In this document: positions 52,818-61,812 of the stretch, one piece after another
How the letters are laid out: every line of letters begins with the position of its first letter
How positions within the stretch are numbered: the stretch's first letter is position 1
Source of the DNA: Cohnella zeiphila
Lineage (GTDB): Bacteria > Bacillota > Bacilli > Paenibacillales > Paenibacillaceae
Assembly (NCBI RefSeq): GCF_014212055.1
Contig: NZ_JACJVO010000001.1
Location: 129,406-193,405, forward strand
Direction of reading: 5' to 3'
DNA: 64,000 nucleotides
The notes under the pieces: generated by a model
Database searches by the model: none
Told to the model about the DNA's origin: nothing
Seen by the model: the letters and a program-made list of their open reading frames with translations, nothing else
Program-made: the position numbers and the translations under genes

Positions 52818-55800
52818 ATGCAATTGATCAAGCGGTTCAAGATTTGGAACGCCGGGATTTCGGCTTTATTCGTCGCAGCCAGTATCGGGATGACGAACCC
52901 TCCCGCCGTATCGGCCGACACGCCGCCGAGTGTTGATGCTCAGTCCGTGGATCTTCTCGATCCCGCCTTCGTGGCCAGCCACCAGGGCGCCATCGCAAGT
53001 GTGGAGCAGGACCCGGACCAGTCGCCGTACGACGAGTTCGGCGCCGCTTTCGGCACGGACGATCCGGTCGAAGGGGCGACCAAGTTCGCACGGTCGGTGC
53101 TCCCGGAAGCGGCCGATCGGGTTGTCAACGTGTTTGACGAAGCTCTGAACAAAACGGTATTCGAAGTGAACGTGGGGGACAACACCTGCGCGACGTGTTA
53201 TCTGCACAACGCGACGTACGATCCGGAGACCCAGACGTTCAGCGGCGGCAACGATGACCGGCAGCGCATCGAGATCCGGCCGGAAGCGAATTCGAGCTTT
53301 GCCGGGCACGAGGGAGACATTACCGCCTATCATTGGAAGCTCAAGCTGGACAAGGATTTGCCCAAGCCCGGCGGTTTCTTTCATATTTTCCAATACAAAG
53401 CGGTGAACGCCTCTCACGAAGTCGCCAACTTCGACACGCTCGGACTGAGCACCGATCCGAACTTCAGCAGCTCCGAGGACGGAGAGCCGATCCTGACGCT
53501 GACCGTCTCGACCGCGGCGAGCCCCAAGCTGGAATTCCGGTATGCGGACATCGGCACGGTGGCGGGGCAGGAGACGCTGGCCAGCGTGCCGGTCGACGAG
53601 ATTCGGGACAAGTGGGTCGACGTAACGTTGAAAATTCTCAACTCCGAATCCGGCTGGGCGTCGATGGTCATGAAGGACGATCAGACCGGCCAGGTGTTGA
53701 TGTCGTACGACGATCCCAACCGGATTCTCGATCTGTGGCGGAGGCCGGAAGTCAAGTATAACAACGGGGCGTTCGAAGGCCCGTATCCCGCCAACGATCA
53801 AATGTACAACCGTCCGAAGTGGGGCATCTACCGCAAGGCGGACAAATCGGACTCGAGCGTCGAACCTGCGAAAATCTATCTGTCCGACATGACCCTGTAC
53901 AAGTCGGCGACGGGCGTTTCGCCGGTCGATCTGGCGTATGGCAAGCCGGCGTACAACGTCGGACCGACGTCCGGCAATCCGATACAATTGGCGAATGACG
54001 ATGCGAACCGGCTCACGGACGGCGTGCAGGTCGACCCGGTCTCCTACACGAACCTGACCGTTCCCGCGGACCGGCCCGACGCGCTCGGCAAGCTGACCTG
54101 GATCGGTACGGAGAGCGCCAAGAAAGGAAGCGTCATCCTCGACCTGGGGAAGAAGACGGACTTCAACCAATTTAAAATTTTTGCCAAAAGCGCCAGGTTG
54201 CTGCACGTCAATGCCTGGGTGTCCGACGATACGGCCGACCACGACGGAAGCGATCTCGATTCGATCGCGTTCATGCCCGTGAATCCGACCGCCCAGGATC
54301 CCGACAAAGGGGGCGATTGGGCCTTTTACAACCCGGACAGCAGCGGCGGGGACGACGCGGCGAACAAAGAGTACCTGGTCGATCTCGGCCAGACGTATTC
54401 ATCCCGCTATGTAAAATTGTTTTTCGAGAACGGAAGCGGCTCGAATGCCGCCGGCACGACGGATGGCGTTTCCACTTTTACGATGACCGGCCCGCCTCGA
54501 ATCTCCGAGCTGGAGATTTACAATGCGCCGCAAACGCCGAAAAACGTACAGGTCGATTACGCCGGGGGACCGAACGCGACGATCTCCTGGGACGACACGC
54601 CGGCGGATTACTTCCAGATCTATGATGACGGCAAGCTTCTCGCGGACCATGTGGCCGCAAGCAGCTACAGCTTCACGAATCTGGATCCCGGGGCGGTCTA
54701 CAAGCTTAGCGTGAAAACCGTTTACACGGATCCTTACTCGTTCAAACAAATGGTTTCGACGGCGAGCGCATCGACGGAGCTTCATACCGACGGCGAATCG
54801 ATCGTGCCGACCCTGCCTGCTGGGGCGACGGCGACCGCTACGTCGGATAAATCGATCGAGGTCGGCTGGGAGGCGGCCGCGGACGCGCAGAGCTACCGGA
54901 TCGTGCTCGCGACCGACGCCGGAGAGAGAACGCTCGCCGACGAATACGCGGGGACCTCTTTTACGATCAAGGACTTATCGCCAGGCACGAACTATACCGT
55001 CAAGATTTACTCGATCCGCAGGGGAGTCGCTTCCGCGGATGCGGCCGTCGCTCAGGCGCAGACGACGGGCGTCCGCAACGGCTCCGACGATCTCTTGTAT
55101 AACAAGGAAGTTCAGTATTCCAGGGTATGGGGCGACGATTCGGGCAGCTGGGGAGGCTCCAAAGCGCTGGACGGCGACGTGTCGGACGTTTCGAGATGGG
55201 TGGCCTTTAAAGGCTCCAAGACGGCGTATCTGATGGCCGACATCGGGGAGACCGTACCGGTCGATCGGCTGGAGTATGACAGCTTCCAGAACAAGCTGAT
55301 GAAGGTGTCCTTCTACTATGCCATAGATCCGGAAGCGTTCGCGAATCCGGACAGCGACAAATGGATCAAGATCGTCACGGACGACCGCGTCGCCTCGGGC
55401 GAGTACGGCGATCCGAGTCTCTCCTCGATTGCCAAGAGCCTGCCGCTCGATACGCCCGTTAACGCGAGATATATCAAATTCGCGGTCGATCAGGCAGACG
55501 GCGATATCAACGTGAATGAAGTGAAAGCGTTCGGTCCGCAGGACTCCGGTGACAGCGGGGGCCATGAAGGTACCGGAGGCGAAAACGGCGGCAACGGAGG
55601 AGATAACGGCAACAACGGAGGAGATAATGGCGGCGCCGGAGGTGATAATGGCGGTACCGGGGGTGATAACGGCGGCAACGGAGGCGATAACGGCGGCAAC
55701 GGAGGCGATAACGGCAACAACGGAGGAGATAATGGCGGCGCCGGAGGCGACAACGGCGGTACCGGTGGCGACAACGGCGGCAATAACGGCGGCAATGTCG

Positions 55801-57041
55801 GCGGAACCGTTCCGGTTCCAGGCAACGGTTCGGATACCGATTCGGACTCGAATTCGGATCCGACTGCAGCGCTTCTGGATCCGGGCAAAGACGCGACCGT
55901 CACGCATGAAGCGTCGGCCGACGGACGCCGAACGACCGTCGTCAAGGTTGACGGCACCCGCTTGAGCGATGCGGCCGCCGGCAAGCAGGTCGTGAAGCTC
56001 GCTATCGATTCCAAAGATGAGGATGTCCAGGTCGAGCTTCCCGGATCGGCGCTGCGGCAATTGCAGGATCTCACGCTCGTCAGCATCGAGGCGAACGGAG
56101 CCGTCTACGAGCTTCCTAAGGCATTGATAGACAGGTTGCCGGAAGGTCAGGACGTCGGCATCCGAATCGGAACGGTGTCGGACGACCGTCTGAACGCCAT
56201 TGATCAGGCCATTGCCGGCGAGAACGCCGTGCCGCTGATGGACCGTCCGATCGAGTTCAAGCTGACTTCGGGCGGCCAGGACGTCACCGATTTCGGCGGA
56301 ATTTACGCGAATCGAAAGTTGACGCTGCCGCAATCGGCCGACCCAAACCGGACGGCAGCCGTATGGATCGACGACGCCAACGGGCTGCACTTCGCGCCGG
56401 CCGTCGTGAACGTCTCGGGCGGGATCGCCGAAGCGACCATCCATGCCACGCACGACGGCATCTATGCGATCGTGCAGCATGAAGCCGGCTTCGACGATCT
56501 GCAGGGCCATTGGGCGAAGGCCGATGCCGAGACGCTGGCGAGCAAATGGATCGTATTCGGCGAATCGGCGCATTCTTTCAACCCCGATCGCTCCGTCACG
56601 AGAGCGGAATTCGCGGAGCTGCTCGTCCGATCGCTGGGGCTGCTCGAATCGAACGGATCGCCCTTTTCGGATGTTCCGTCGAATGCTTGGTACGCGGGAG
56701 CGGTCAATGCCGCCAAGCAATACGGCTTGATCCAAGGGGCAAGCGACGGGGCGTTCCGGCCTGGCGAGCCGGTCACCCGGGAGGAGGCAGCCGTCATGAT
56801 CGCGAACGCCTTCAAGGCGGGAGGAAAGGAATTTACATCGACGGCCGGCCCGCTGTCGTCCTTCCAGGACGGCATCGACATCGCAGCCTGGGCGGAAGGA
56901 GCGGTCGGGCAGCTGGCGGAAGCCAAGCTGATTCAAGGAACGCCGGACGGACGCTTTGAACCGAAGAAGGCAACGACCCGGGCGGAGGCTGCTTCCCTTG
57001 TGAAGCGCATGCTGGAATCTCTCGATTTTATAAATGAATAG
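52818..57041 (+). CDS. SLH-anchored multidomain polysaccharide-lyase-like protein
   Basis: 1407-residue cell-surface protein. In order: signal peptide (1-33); a beta-jelly-roll domain like heparin lyase I/PF14099 polysaccharide lyases (about 35-372, with PGGFFHIFQYKA and RPKWGIYRK); a discoidin-like F5/8 carbohydrate-binding domain (about 372-564); two fibronectin III domains (about 569-751); a second F5/8-like domain (about 755-907); a Gly/Asn/Asp-rich linker (910-996); a beta-rich domain of unknown type (about 1010-1210); three SLH domains (1224-1400). The lyase-like domain is shared with the convergent secreted protein at 57132. Anchored binding and cleavage of a uronic-acid polymer is the likely role; catalysis is inferred. 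GAGGAGG precedes the ATG. Confidence 0.83.
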   Translation: MQLIKRFKIWNAGISALFVAASIGMTNPPAVSADTPPSVDAQSVDLLDPAFVASHQGAIASVEQDPDQSPYDEFGAAFGTDDPVEGATKFARSVLPEAADRVVNVFDEALNKTVFEVNVGDNTCATCYLHNATYDPETQTFSGGNDDRQRIEIRPEANSSFAGHEGDITAYHWKLKLDKDLPKPGGFFHIFQYKAVNASHEVANFDTLGLSTDPNFSSSEDGEPILTLTVSTAASPKLEFRYADIGTVAGQETLASVPVDEIRDKWVDVTLKILNSESGWASMVMKDDQTGQVLMSYDDPNRILDLWRRPEVKYNNGAFEGPYPANDQMYNRPKWGIYRKADKSDSSVEPAKIYLSDMTLYKSATGVSPVDLAYGKPAYNVGPTSGNPIQLANDDANRLTDGVQVDPVSYTNLTVPADRPDALGKLTWIGTESAKKGSVILDLGKKTDFNQFKIFAKSARLLHVNAWVSDDTADHDGSDLDSIAFMPVNPTAQDPDKGGDWAFYNPDSSGGDDAANKEYLVDLGQTYSSRYVKLFFENGSGSNAAGTTDGVSTFTMTGPPRISELEIYNAPQTPKNVQVDYAGGPNATISWDDTPADYFQIYDDGKLLADHVAASSYSFTNLDPGAVYKLSVKTVYTDPYSFKQMVSTASASTELHTDGESIVPTLPAGATATATSDKSIEVGWEAAADAQSYRIVLATDAGERTLADEYAGTSFTIKDLSPGTNYTVKIYSIRRGVASADAAVAQAQTTGVRNGSDDLLYNKEVQYSRVWGDDSGSWGGSKALDGDVSDVSRWVAFKGSKTAYLMADIGETVPVDRLEYDSFQNKLMKVSFYYAIDPEAFANPDSDKWIKIVTDDRVASGEYGDPSLSSIAKSLPLDTPVNARYIKFAVDQADGDINVNEVKAFGPQDSGDSGGHEGTGGENGGNGGDNGNNGGDNGGAGGDNGGTGGDNGGNGGDNGGNGGDNGNNGGDNGGAGGDNGGTGGDNGGNNGGNVGGTVPVPGNGSDTDSDSNSDPTAALLDPGKDATVTHEASADGRRTTVVKVDGTRLSDAAAGKQVVKLAIDSKDEDVQVELPGSALRQLQDLTLVSIEANGAVYELPKALIDRLPEGQDVGIRIGTVSDDRLNAIDQAIAGENAVPLMDRPIEFKLTSGGQDVTDFGGIYANRKLTLPQSADPNRTAAVWIDDANGLHFAPAVVNVSGGIAEATIHATHDGIYAIVQHEAGFDDLQGHWAKADAETLASKWIVFGESAHSFNPDRSVTRAEFAELLVRSLGLLESNGSPFSDVPSNAWYAGAVNAAKQYGLIQGASDGAFRPGEPVTREEAAVMIANAFKAGGKEFTSTAGPLSSFQDGIDIAAWAEGAVGQLAEAKLIQGTPDGRFEPKKATTRAEAASLVKRMLESLDFINE
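55571..55803 (+). repeat. Gly/Asn-rich linker repeats
   Basis: Imperfect 15-18-bp tandem units (GGAGGTGATAATGGCGGT and variants) encode GGDNGG, GGDNGN and NGGDNG units. A block of about 100 bp recurs, so slippage has probably changed the length. Confidence 0.88.
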
Positions 57042-57069
57042 AAGCTGCGAAAAGGGAGACTATAGACAA

Positions 57070-57094
57070 TGGCTCCTGCGGTATGCAGGAGCCA
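57070..57094. terminator. Hairpin between convergent lyase-like genes
   Basis: A perfect 10-bp stem (TGGCTCCTGC with GCAGGAGCCA) around GGTAT, between two converging genes. T-runs are short on both sides. Confidence 0.6.
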
Positions 57095-57131
57095 TCTCCT
57101 TACTCATCCCAGCCAGCCTATCGCGTCGCCG

Positions 57132-58391
57132 TCAATTCACGCTGACGATCTGCCATTGCTGATTGGTGCCGCCGTTCCAGTGAAATTGCTGGATGTTGGC
57201 TTTGCTGTCCGTACTGGCTCCCGCCACATCCAACGCCTTGCCGCTGTTGACATTTACGATCTCGTAGTAGCCTCCCCCGAGATCGACGATATCCCATTCG
57301 TCGTTCGTGGCGGAGCCGCCGAATGTATACTGGAAAACGTTCGCTTTGTCCTCCGTGGAGGCGTTCTCCACGGTCATGGCCTTTCCGCTGTTGCGGTTCA
57401 GAATCTTAAAGTGGCCGTCGCCTGCATCGGCGATCTGCCACTCCTGATTGTCCGTTCCGTACCAGGGGAACTGCTGGATGTTGGCTTTGTCGGCGGTGCT
57501 GGCGCCTTCTACGTCGGCCACTTCACCGCTGTTCCGGTTGACGATTTTATAATAGCCGCTCCAATTGCCGTTACCGCTGCCGCCGTCGGGATCGCCCTTG
57601 GTGATGCGGAAGTCGGTAAAGCGGACTTTCGCCTCCGTCATGCCGGAATAGATGGCGCGATAGATGCCCCATTTCGGACGGTTGATGTCGGCGCCGTCCC
57701 GCCACAAGTCGCGCTGTCCGCTGTAGGACATGAGCGTCTGCCCGTCGCTAAGCCGTTTCAAGGTCATGGACAGCGCGCCGTTGTCCGTCATGGAAGCCGT
57801 CACCGTGGCTTCCACCCAAGTGCCTCTGATCTGGCTCATGGGTACCGAGGCCAGCGTCTCGACCTCATCCATCGTGGCGCCGATCGGACTGTGGCGGAAG
57901 GCCAGCGTATCGCTTCCCAGGACGGAGAAGGTGAGAATCGGCGCGCCGTCGTCGCCGCCTTGCGCTTTTAATTGAAAGATATGGCAGAATCCGCCGGGCG
58001 TCTGGAAGCTCGGATCGACGCGGAATTTCCAATCGTACGTCATCGTATCGCCCTCGGACGCTTTGACGTCGGCGGGCGAACTGTTATAGGCCTTCACTTC
58101 GTTGCGCTGCCGGTCGGTATTCGATCCGTCATAGTCGCCCGTACTGTGAAGCAGAAATTCGAATGCGGTCCCGACCGTCGAATCGCTCACCTCGTAAATG
58201 TGGTCGGTATCCGGACCGTCTACCGGATCGGATCCGAGTTTGTCCTTGAACAGCTGGTAGGCGTCTTCGCCGGCGTTCACTCCGTCCGGCTGGATGGCGA
58301 CGGTGGTTGCCGCGGTCGCGACGCCGGCCAGCATGGCCAGCATTGCGGATGCGGCCAGAGTGGCGCCGAGGACCTTCATGCCTTTTTTCAT
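57132..58391 (-). CDS. Secreted lyase-like domain with ricin-type lectin
   Basis: 419 residues. A signal peptide (1-27, ends ATA/A) is followed by a jelly-roll domain (about 30-250) related to that of the 52818 protein: PGGFCHIFQLKA, LASVPMSQIRGTWVEAT and NRPKWGIYRA correspond one to one. A ricin-B beta-trefoil (about 265-419) follows with three YKIVNRNSGEVADVEG-type units and the W of DNQEWQI/TNQQWQI, a CBM13-like module. No SLH domain, so it is released. AAGGAGG is seven bases before the ATG. It is probably a secreted polysaccharide-binding or cleaving enzyme; lyase activity is inferred from the family. Confidence 0.85.
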   Translation of the reverse strand: MKKGMKVLGATLAASAMLAMLAGVATAATTVAIQPDGVNAGEDAYQLFKDKLGSDPVDGPDTDHIYEVSDSTVGTAFEFLLHSTGDYDGSNTDRQRNEVKAYNSSPADVKASEGDTMTYDWKFRVDPSFQTPGGFCHIFQLKAQGGDDGAPILTFSVLGSDTLAFRHSPIGATMDEVETLASVPMSQIRGTWVEATVTASMTDNGALSMTLKRLSDGQTLMSYSGQRDLWRDGADINRPKWGIYRAIYSGMTEAKVRFTDFRITKGDPDGGSGNGNWSGYYKIVNRNSGEVADVEGASTADKANIQQFPWYGTDNQEWQIADAGDGHFKILNRNSGKAMTVENASTEDKANVFQYTFGGSATNDEWDIVDLGGGYYEIVNVNSGKALDVAGASTDSKANIQQFHWNGGTNQQWQIVSVN

Positions 58392-58576
58392 GACAATTCC
58401 TCCTTGAATTATGAATTTCTTACATCTTCATCATAGCGGGATGCGATTGGGATGATATGGAATTATTTAAGGTGAAGCTGGCGTTTTTTACGAAAGGCCT
58501 CGAACGGGGACTTACCGTCGGTTCAAGAGGCGATTATAGTCAAATTACTAGAACAGAAAAAAAGGAGGCGGCCAAG

Positions 58577-59767
58577 GTGCCGAACCATGAACATTTGCTA
58601 CACGAAATCCTGGAGCTGGAAGTCGTGGATACCCATACTCATTTGGTTGGAGACCGGTTATGCGCGAAGGATTTCTGGGAGATCGCCCATTATTTCTGGT
58701 TCTATCGGGAGCTTCAGGCCGGCGGCTATCCGAACGATGCGGAGCGGCTTCCGGAGGATGAGCGAATCTCCGCATTTCTGGACGCTTACCGCGCAACGGC
58801 CAACACGCTGATGAATTGGGTCTTTACGAAGATCATGAACGATCTGTACGGAGTCCGGATTCGCGATGCGAACTCGGTTCGCGAAGCGGACGAGGCCGTC
58901 CGCGGGTCAAGCGTTACGCCGGGCTGGGCCCGCCGGACGGCAGCCAAAATGCGAGTTCGCGAGTTCGCGGTCAATATCCCGGAGCATGCAGACTTCCGGG
59001 GGATGGACCGTCCGGGCATCCTCATTCCCCGGATCGACGGCAAAATCCACGAATGGATGGACACCGTTCACCGGTCGCCCGATCCGGCCGGAGCGTTCGA
59101 GCAAGCTCAAGCCGAGGCGCATGCGCTGATTGACGGCTTCCGCGAGATGAACTGTCCGGGGATCATGACCACGCTGCCGCGTTACGACGCCAGCGCCAAC
59201 CAGACGTATTCCTTCTCGCCGGGAATGCCAAGCGATCAAGTGCTGATGCTGCTGCTTCATTCGATCTGCCGGCGAGTAGAGGAGAACGGCATGCTGCTGC
59301 AGCTGTTTCTGGGCGTGGAACGCTCTTGGAGCGCCATGGCGTTCCCGGCGAACGATCCCGCCCGCATCCTGAAGCTAAGCGCGCTGTTCGAGCGGTATCG
59401 CTGCCCGTTCGAGCTGGTTGTCGCATCGGAAATCAACAATCTGGATGTGGTGCAGGCGGCGTGGAACTTCCCCAACGTGCATGTCGGCGGGATGTGGTGG
59501 TTTAATTTCCGCGCCAGCACGTACAAGGCCGCGATGCAGTACCGTTTGGAAGCTCTTCCTGCTCTCAAGAGCTCGCTCGTCGTCTCCGATGCGCGCTGCA
59601 TCGAATGGAGCTACGGCAAGATCCTGTTGGTCAAGCACCTCTTAAGCGAATTCTTGAGCGAACGGATCGAAGCGGGATGGCTCGACAACGAGCTGGCGCT
59701 GCAGGTCGCCCGGGATTGGCTGTACGGGAGCGCCGCTCAGCGGTATGGCGTGGGCGTCGGATCATAA
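58577..59767 (+). CDS. Uronate isomerase-like amidohydrolase (UxaC-like)
   Basis: 396-residue TIM-barrel metal enzyme related to glucuronate/galacturonate isomerase. VVDTHTHLVGDRL carries the HxH metal motif; the following HYFWFYRELQAGGYP resembles UxaC. The barrel continues with WWFNFRAST and VVSDARCIEWSYGK, where the metal Asp is D354-like near the end. It is shorter than UxaC (about 470), so the substrate may be another sugar acid. GTG 58577 follows AAAGGAGG by eight bases; in-frame codons from 58457 lack a site. It lies upstream of sugar ABC transporter genes. Confidence 0.78.
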   Translation: MPNHEHLLHEILELEVVDTHTHLVGDRLCAKDFWEIAHYFWFYRELQAGGYPNDAERLPEDERISAFLDAYRATANTLMNWVFTKIMNDLYGVRIRDANSVREADEAVRGSSVTPGWARRTAAKMRVREFAVNIPEHADFRGMDRPGILIPRIDGKIHEWMDTVHRSPDPAGAFEQAQAEAHALIDGFREMNCPGIMTTLPRYDASANQTYSFSPGMPSDQVLMLLLHSICRRVEENGMLLQLFLGVERSWSAMAFPANDPARILKLSALFERYRCPFELVVASEINNLDVVQAAWNFPNVHVGGMWWFNFRASTYKAAMQYRLEALPALKSSLVVSDARCIEWSYGKILLVKHLLSEFLSERIEAGWLDNELALQVARDWLYGSAAQRYGVGVGS

Positions 59768-59862
59768 AAAAACACAGCCCGTTCGAAGATACGCCATGGA
59801 ACGGCGCGGTGCCTCGTACTATCATCGGGATAGACTCACATCCATCCCGAAGGAGGAGGAAC

Positions 59863-60819
59863 ATGGCCAGCAGCACCGCGCCCGCACAAGCTTTCCGGCC
59901 TCATGCCGACAAACCGAGAAAGCTGGCGCCCATTCGCAAACACGGGGTATTGTACCTGCTATCGATTCCGGGCATCGTCTACTTTTTGATTTTCAAATAC
60001 GTTCCGTTGTTCGGCTCGGTCATCGCGTTTCAGAACTACAGCATTTTCAGCGGAATTTGGCACAGTCCGTGGGTCGGGCTCGACCAGTTCCGGCGAATGT
60101 TCGATTACGAGGATTTTACCCGCATTCTGTCCAACACGATTCTGATCGGGCTGTATGACCTGGTCTTCGCCTTCCCGGTGCCGATCGTTCTCGCGCTGCT
60201 GATCAATGAATTAAGACTGCTGCCATATAAACGAATCGTTCAAACCGCCGTTTACTTGCCGCACTTCTTGTCCTGGGTGATCGTCGGAGGGATTATCATC
60301 AATTTCCTGTCGCCGACGACGGGCGTCGTCAATCACGTTCTCGAGCAGGTGTTCGGCATCGATGCGGTCTACTTCCTCGGCGACAATTCCTATATCCGGA
60401 CCATTCTGATCGGTTCCGGCATCTGGAAGGACAGCGGCTGGGGAACGATCATTTACTTGGCGGCGATCGTCGGCATCAATCCGGATCTGTACGAGGCCGC
60501 CCAGATGGACGGGGCGGGGCGCCTCCGGCAAGTGTGGTCGGTGACGCTTCCGGCGATTCTGCCGACGATCGCGATCCTGTTCCTGCTGCACATCGGACGA
60601 TTCCTCGACTTCGGGTTCGAACGGGTATTCATTTTCCTGAACCCTTTGAATTCCGATAACGGGGATATCATCGACACGTTCGTGTACAGAACCGGATTGA
60701 TCGACCAGCAGTACAGCTATACGACCGCGATCGGCTTGTTCAAATCGGTCGTCGGCCTGCTGCTTGTCGTGATCAGCAATGCGCTGACGAGAAAGACGAC
60801 GGGAGAAAGTCTCTATTAA
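59863..60819 (+). CDS. Sugar ABC transporter permease (LplB-like)
   Basis: 318 residues with six membrane helices, the first of two permeases of an LplB/LplC-type importer. The EAA loop that contacts the ATPase reads YEAAQMDGAGRLRQVW. The hydrophilic N-terminus (about 25 residues, APIRKHG) precedes helix 1. ATG 59863 follows GAAGGAGGAGG; upstream in-frame codons overlap the isomerase gene. The importer has no ATPase gene here, so a shared MsmX-type ATPase encoded elsewhere is expected. Cargo is inferred to be an oligosaccharide from the neighbouring lyase and isomerase genes. Confidence 0.92.
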   Translation: MASSTAPAQAFRPHADKPRKLAPIRKHGVLYLLSIPGIVYFLIFKYVPLFGSVIAFQNYSIFSGIWHSPWVGLDQFRRMFDYEDFTRILSNTILIGLYDLVFAFPVPIVLALLINELRLLPYKRIVQTAVYLPHFLSWVIVGGIIINFLSPTTGVVNHVLEQVFGIDAVYFLGDNSYIRTILIGSGIWKDSGWGTIIYLAAIVGINPDLYEAAQMDGAGRLRQVWSVTLPAILPTIAILFLLHIGRFLDFGFERVFIFLNPLNSDNGDIIDTFVYRTGLIDQQYSYTTAIGLFKSVVGLLLVVISNALTRKTTGESLY

Positions 60820-60848
60820 CGCATCGGCATCGAAGGAGGGCTTCAAAC

Positions 60849-61718
60849 GTGAGAATCAGCGCCGCCCAGCGCGCGTTCAACTGGTTTAACATTTGTCTGC
60901 TGGCATTCATCTCGATCACCGCGGTCCTCCCGTTCCTCCATGTCCTGGCCCAATCGTTCAGCGACAACGTCGCCATCGACAAAGGCGACGTGTACCTGTG
61001 GCCGGTCCGGTTTACCGCGGAAAGCTATAACCTCATTTTTCACGATCCGACCGTCTGGTCGTCCATGCGCAACAGCGTCGTCATTACGATCGGAGGGACA
61101 TTCATCAATCTGGCGGCAACCGCCACGCTGGCTTACGCGTTATCGAGGCAGGAGTACCGATTCCGCAAGGTCGTCCTGATGATGGTCCTCATTACGCTGA
61201 TTTTCCAGGCGCCGCTCATTCCGAACTACCTGCTCATCCGGAACCTGCATCTGCTCAATACCCTATGGGCCTTGATGCTGCCGAATGCGATCAGCGCCTT
61301 CAATCTGTTCGTCATGCGCTCATTCTTCATGGGGCTGCCCGGCGAGCTGATCGATTCCGGCCGAATCGACGGCTGCGGCGAGCTGCGCATGCTGTGGAGC
61401 ATCGTGCTTCCGCTGTCCAAGCCGGTCATGGCGACGATGGGGCTGATCTACGGCGTGAACAACTGGAACACGTTCAAGGACGCCATCTATTACATCACCA
61501 AGAACAACTTGATCCCGATTCAGGTCAAGCTGCAGCAGATGGTCGTCGACAACACGCTCGGCAATTCGGATATCAATTCGGAGATGGCCAAGCTGCTGTC
61601 GCCGGAAGGAATCAAGATGGCGGTCATTATCGTGGCCACGATCCCGATCATGATGGCCTATCCTTTCCTGCAGAAGTATTTCGTGAAGGGCATGATGGTC
61701 GGCTCGATCAAATCGTAA
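60849..61718 (+). CDS. Sugar ABC transporter permease (LplC/YtcP-like)
   Basis: 289 residues with six membrane helices, the second permease. The EAA-type loop is LIDSGRIDGCGELRMLWSIV with LPLSKPV following. The GTG start follows GAAGGAGGGC. The C-terminus ends VKGMMVGSIKS, typical of YtcP/LplC proteins. The gene is 29 bp after the first permease and 94 bp before the binding protein gene, so a single operon is likely. Confidence 0.92.
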   Translation: MRISAAQRAFNWFNICLLAFISITAVLPFLHVLAQSFSDNVAIDKGDVYLWPVRFTAESYNLIFHDPTVWSSMRNSVVITIGGTFINLAATATLAYALSRQEYRFRKVVLMMVLITLIFQAPLIPNYLLIRNLHLLNTLWALMLPNAISAFNLFVMRSFFMGLPGELIDSGRIDGCGELRMLWSIVLPLSKPVMATMGLIYGVNNWNTFKDAIYYITKNNLIPIQVKLQQMVVDNTLGNSDINSEMAKLLSPEGIKMAVIIVATIPIMMAYPFLQKYFVKGMMVGSIKS

Positions 61719-61812
61719 AAGACGACAGGCCGGCCTTAAATAAGACCATGTGTTTTTGAAATCCGCAAGATTATGATGAGTTTGAAAAAGGAGAAGAAAG
61801 GCAGGGGTTTCT

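Noticed and set aside
54975..56936. 653-residue minus-strand reading frame
   Set aside because: Antisense shadow of the SLH lyase-like gene; its low-complexity part mirrors the Gly/Asn repeats.
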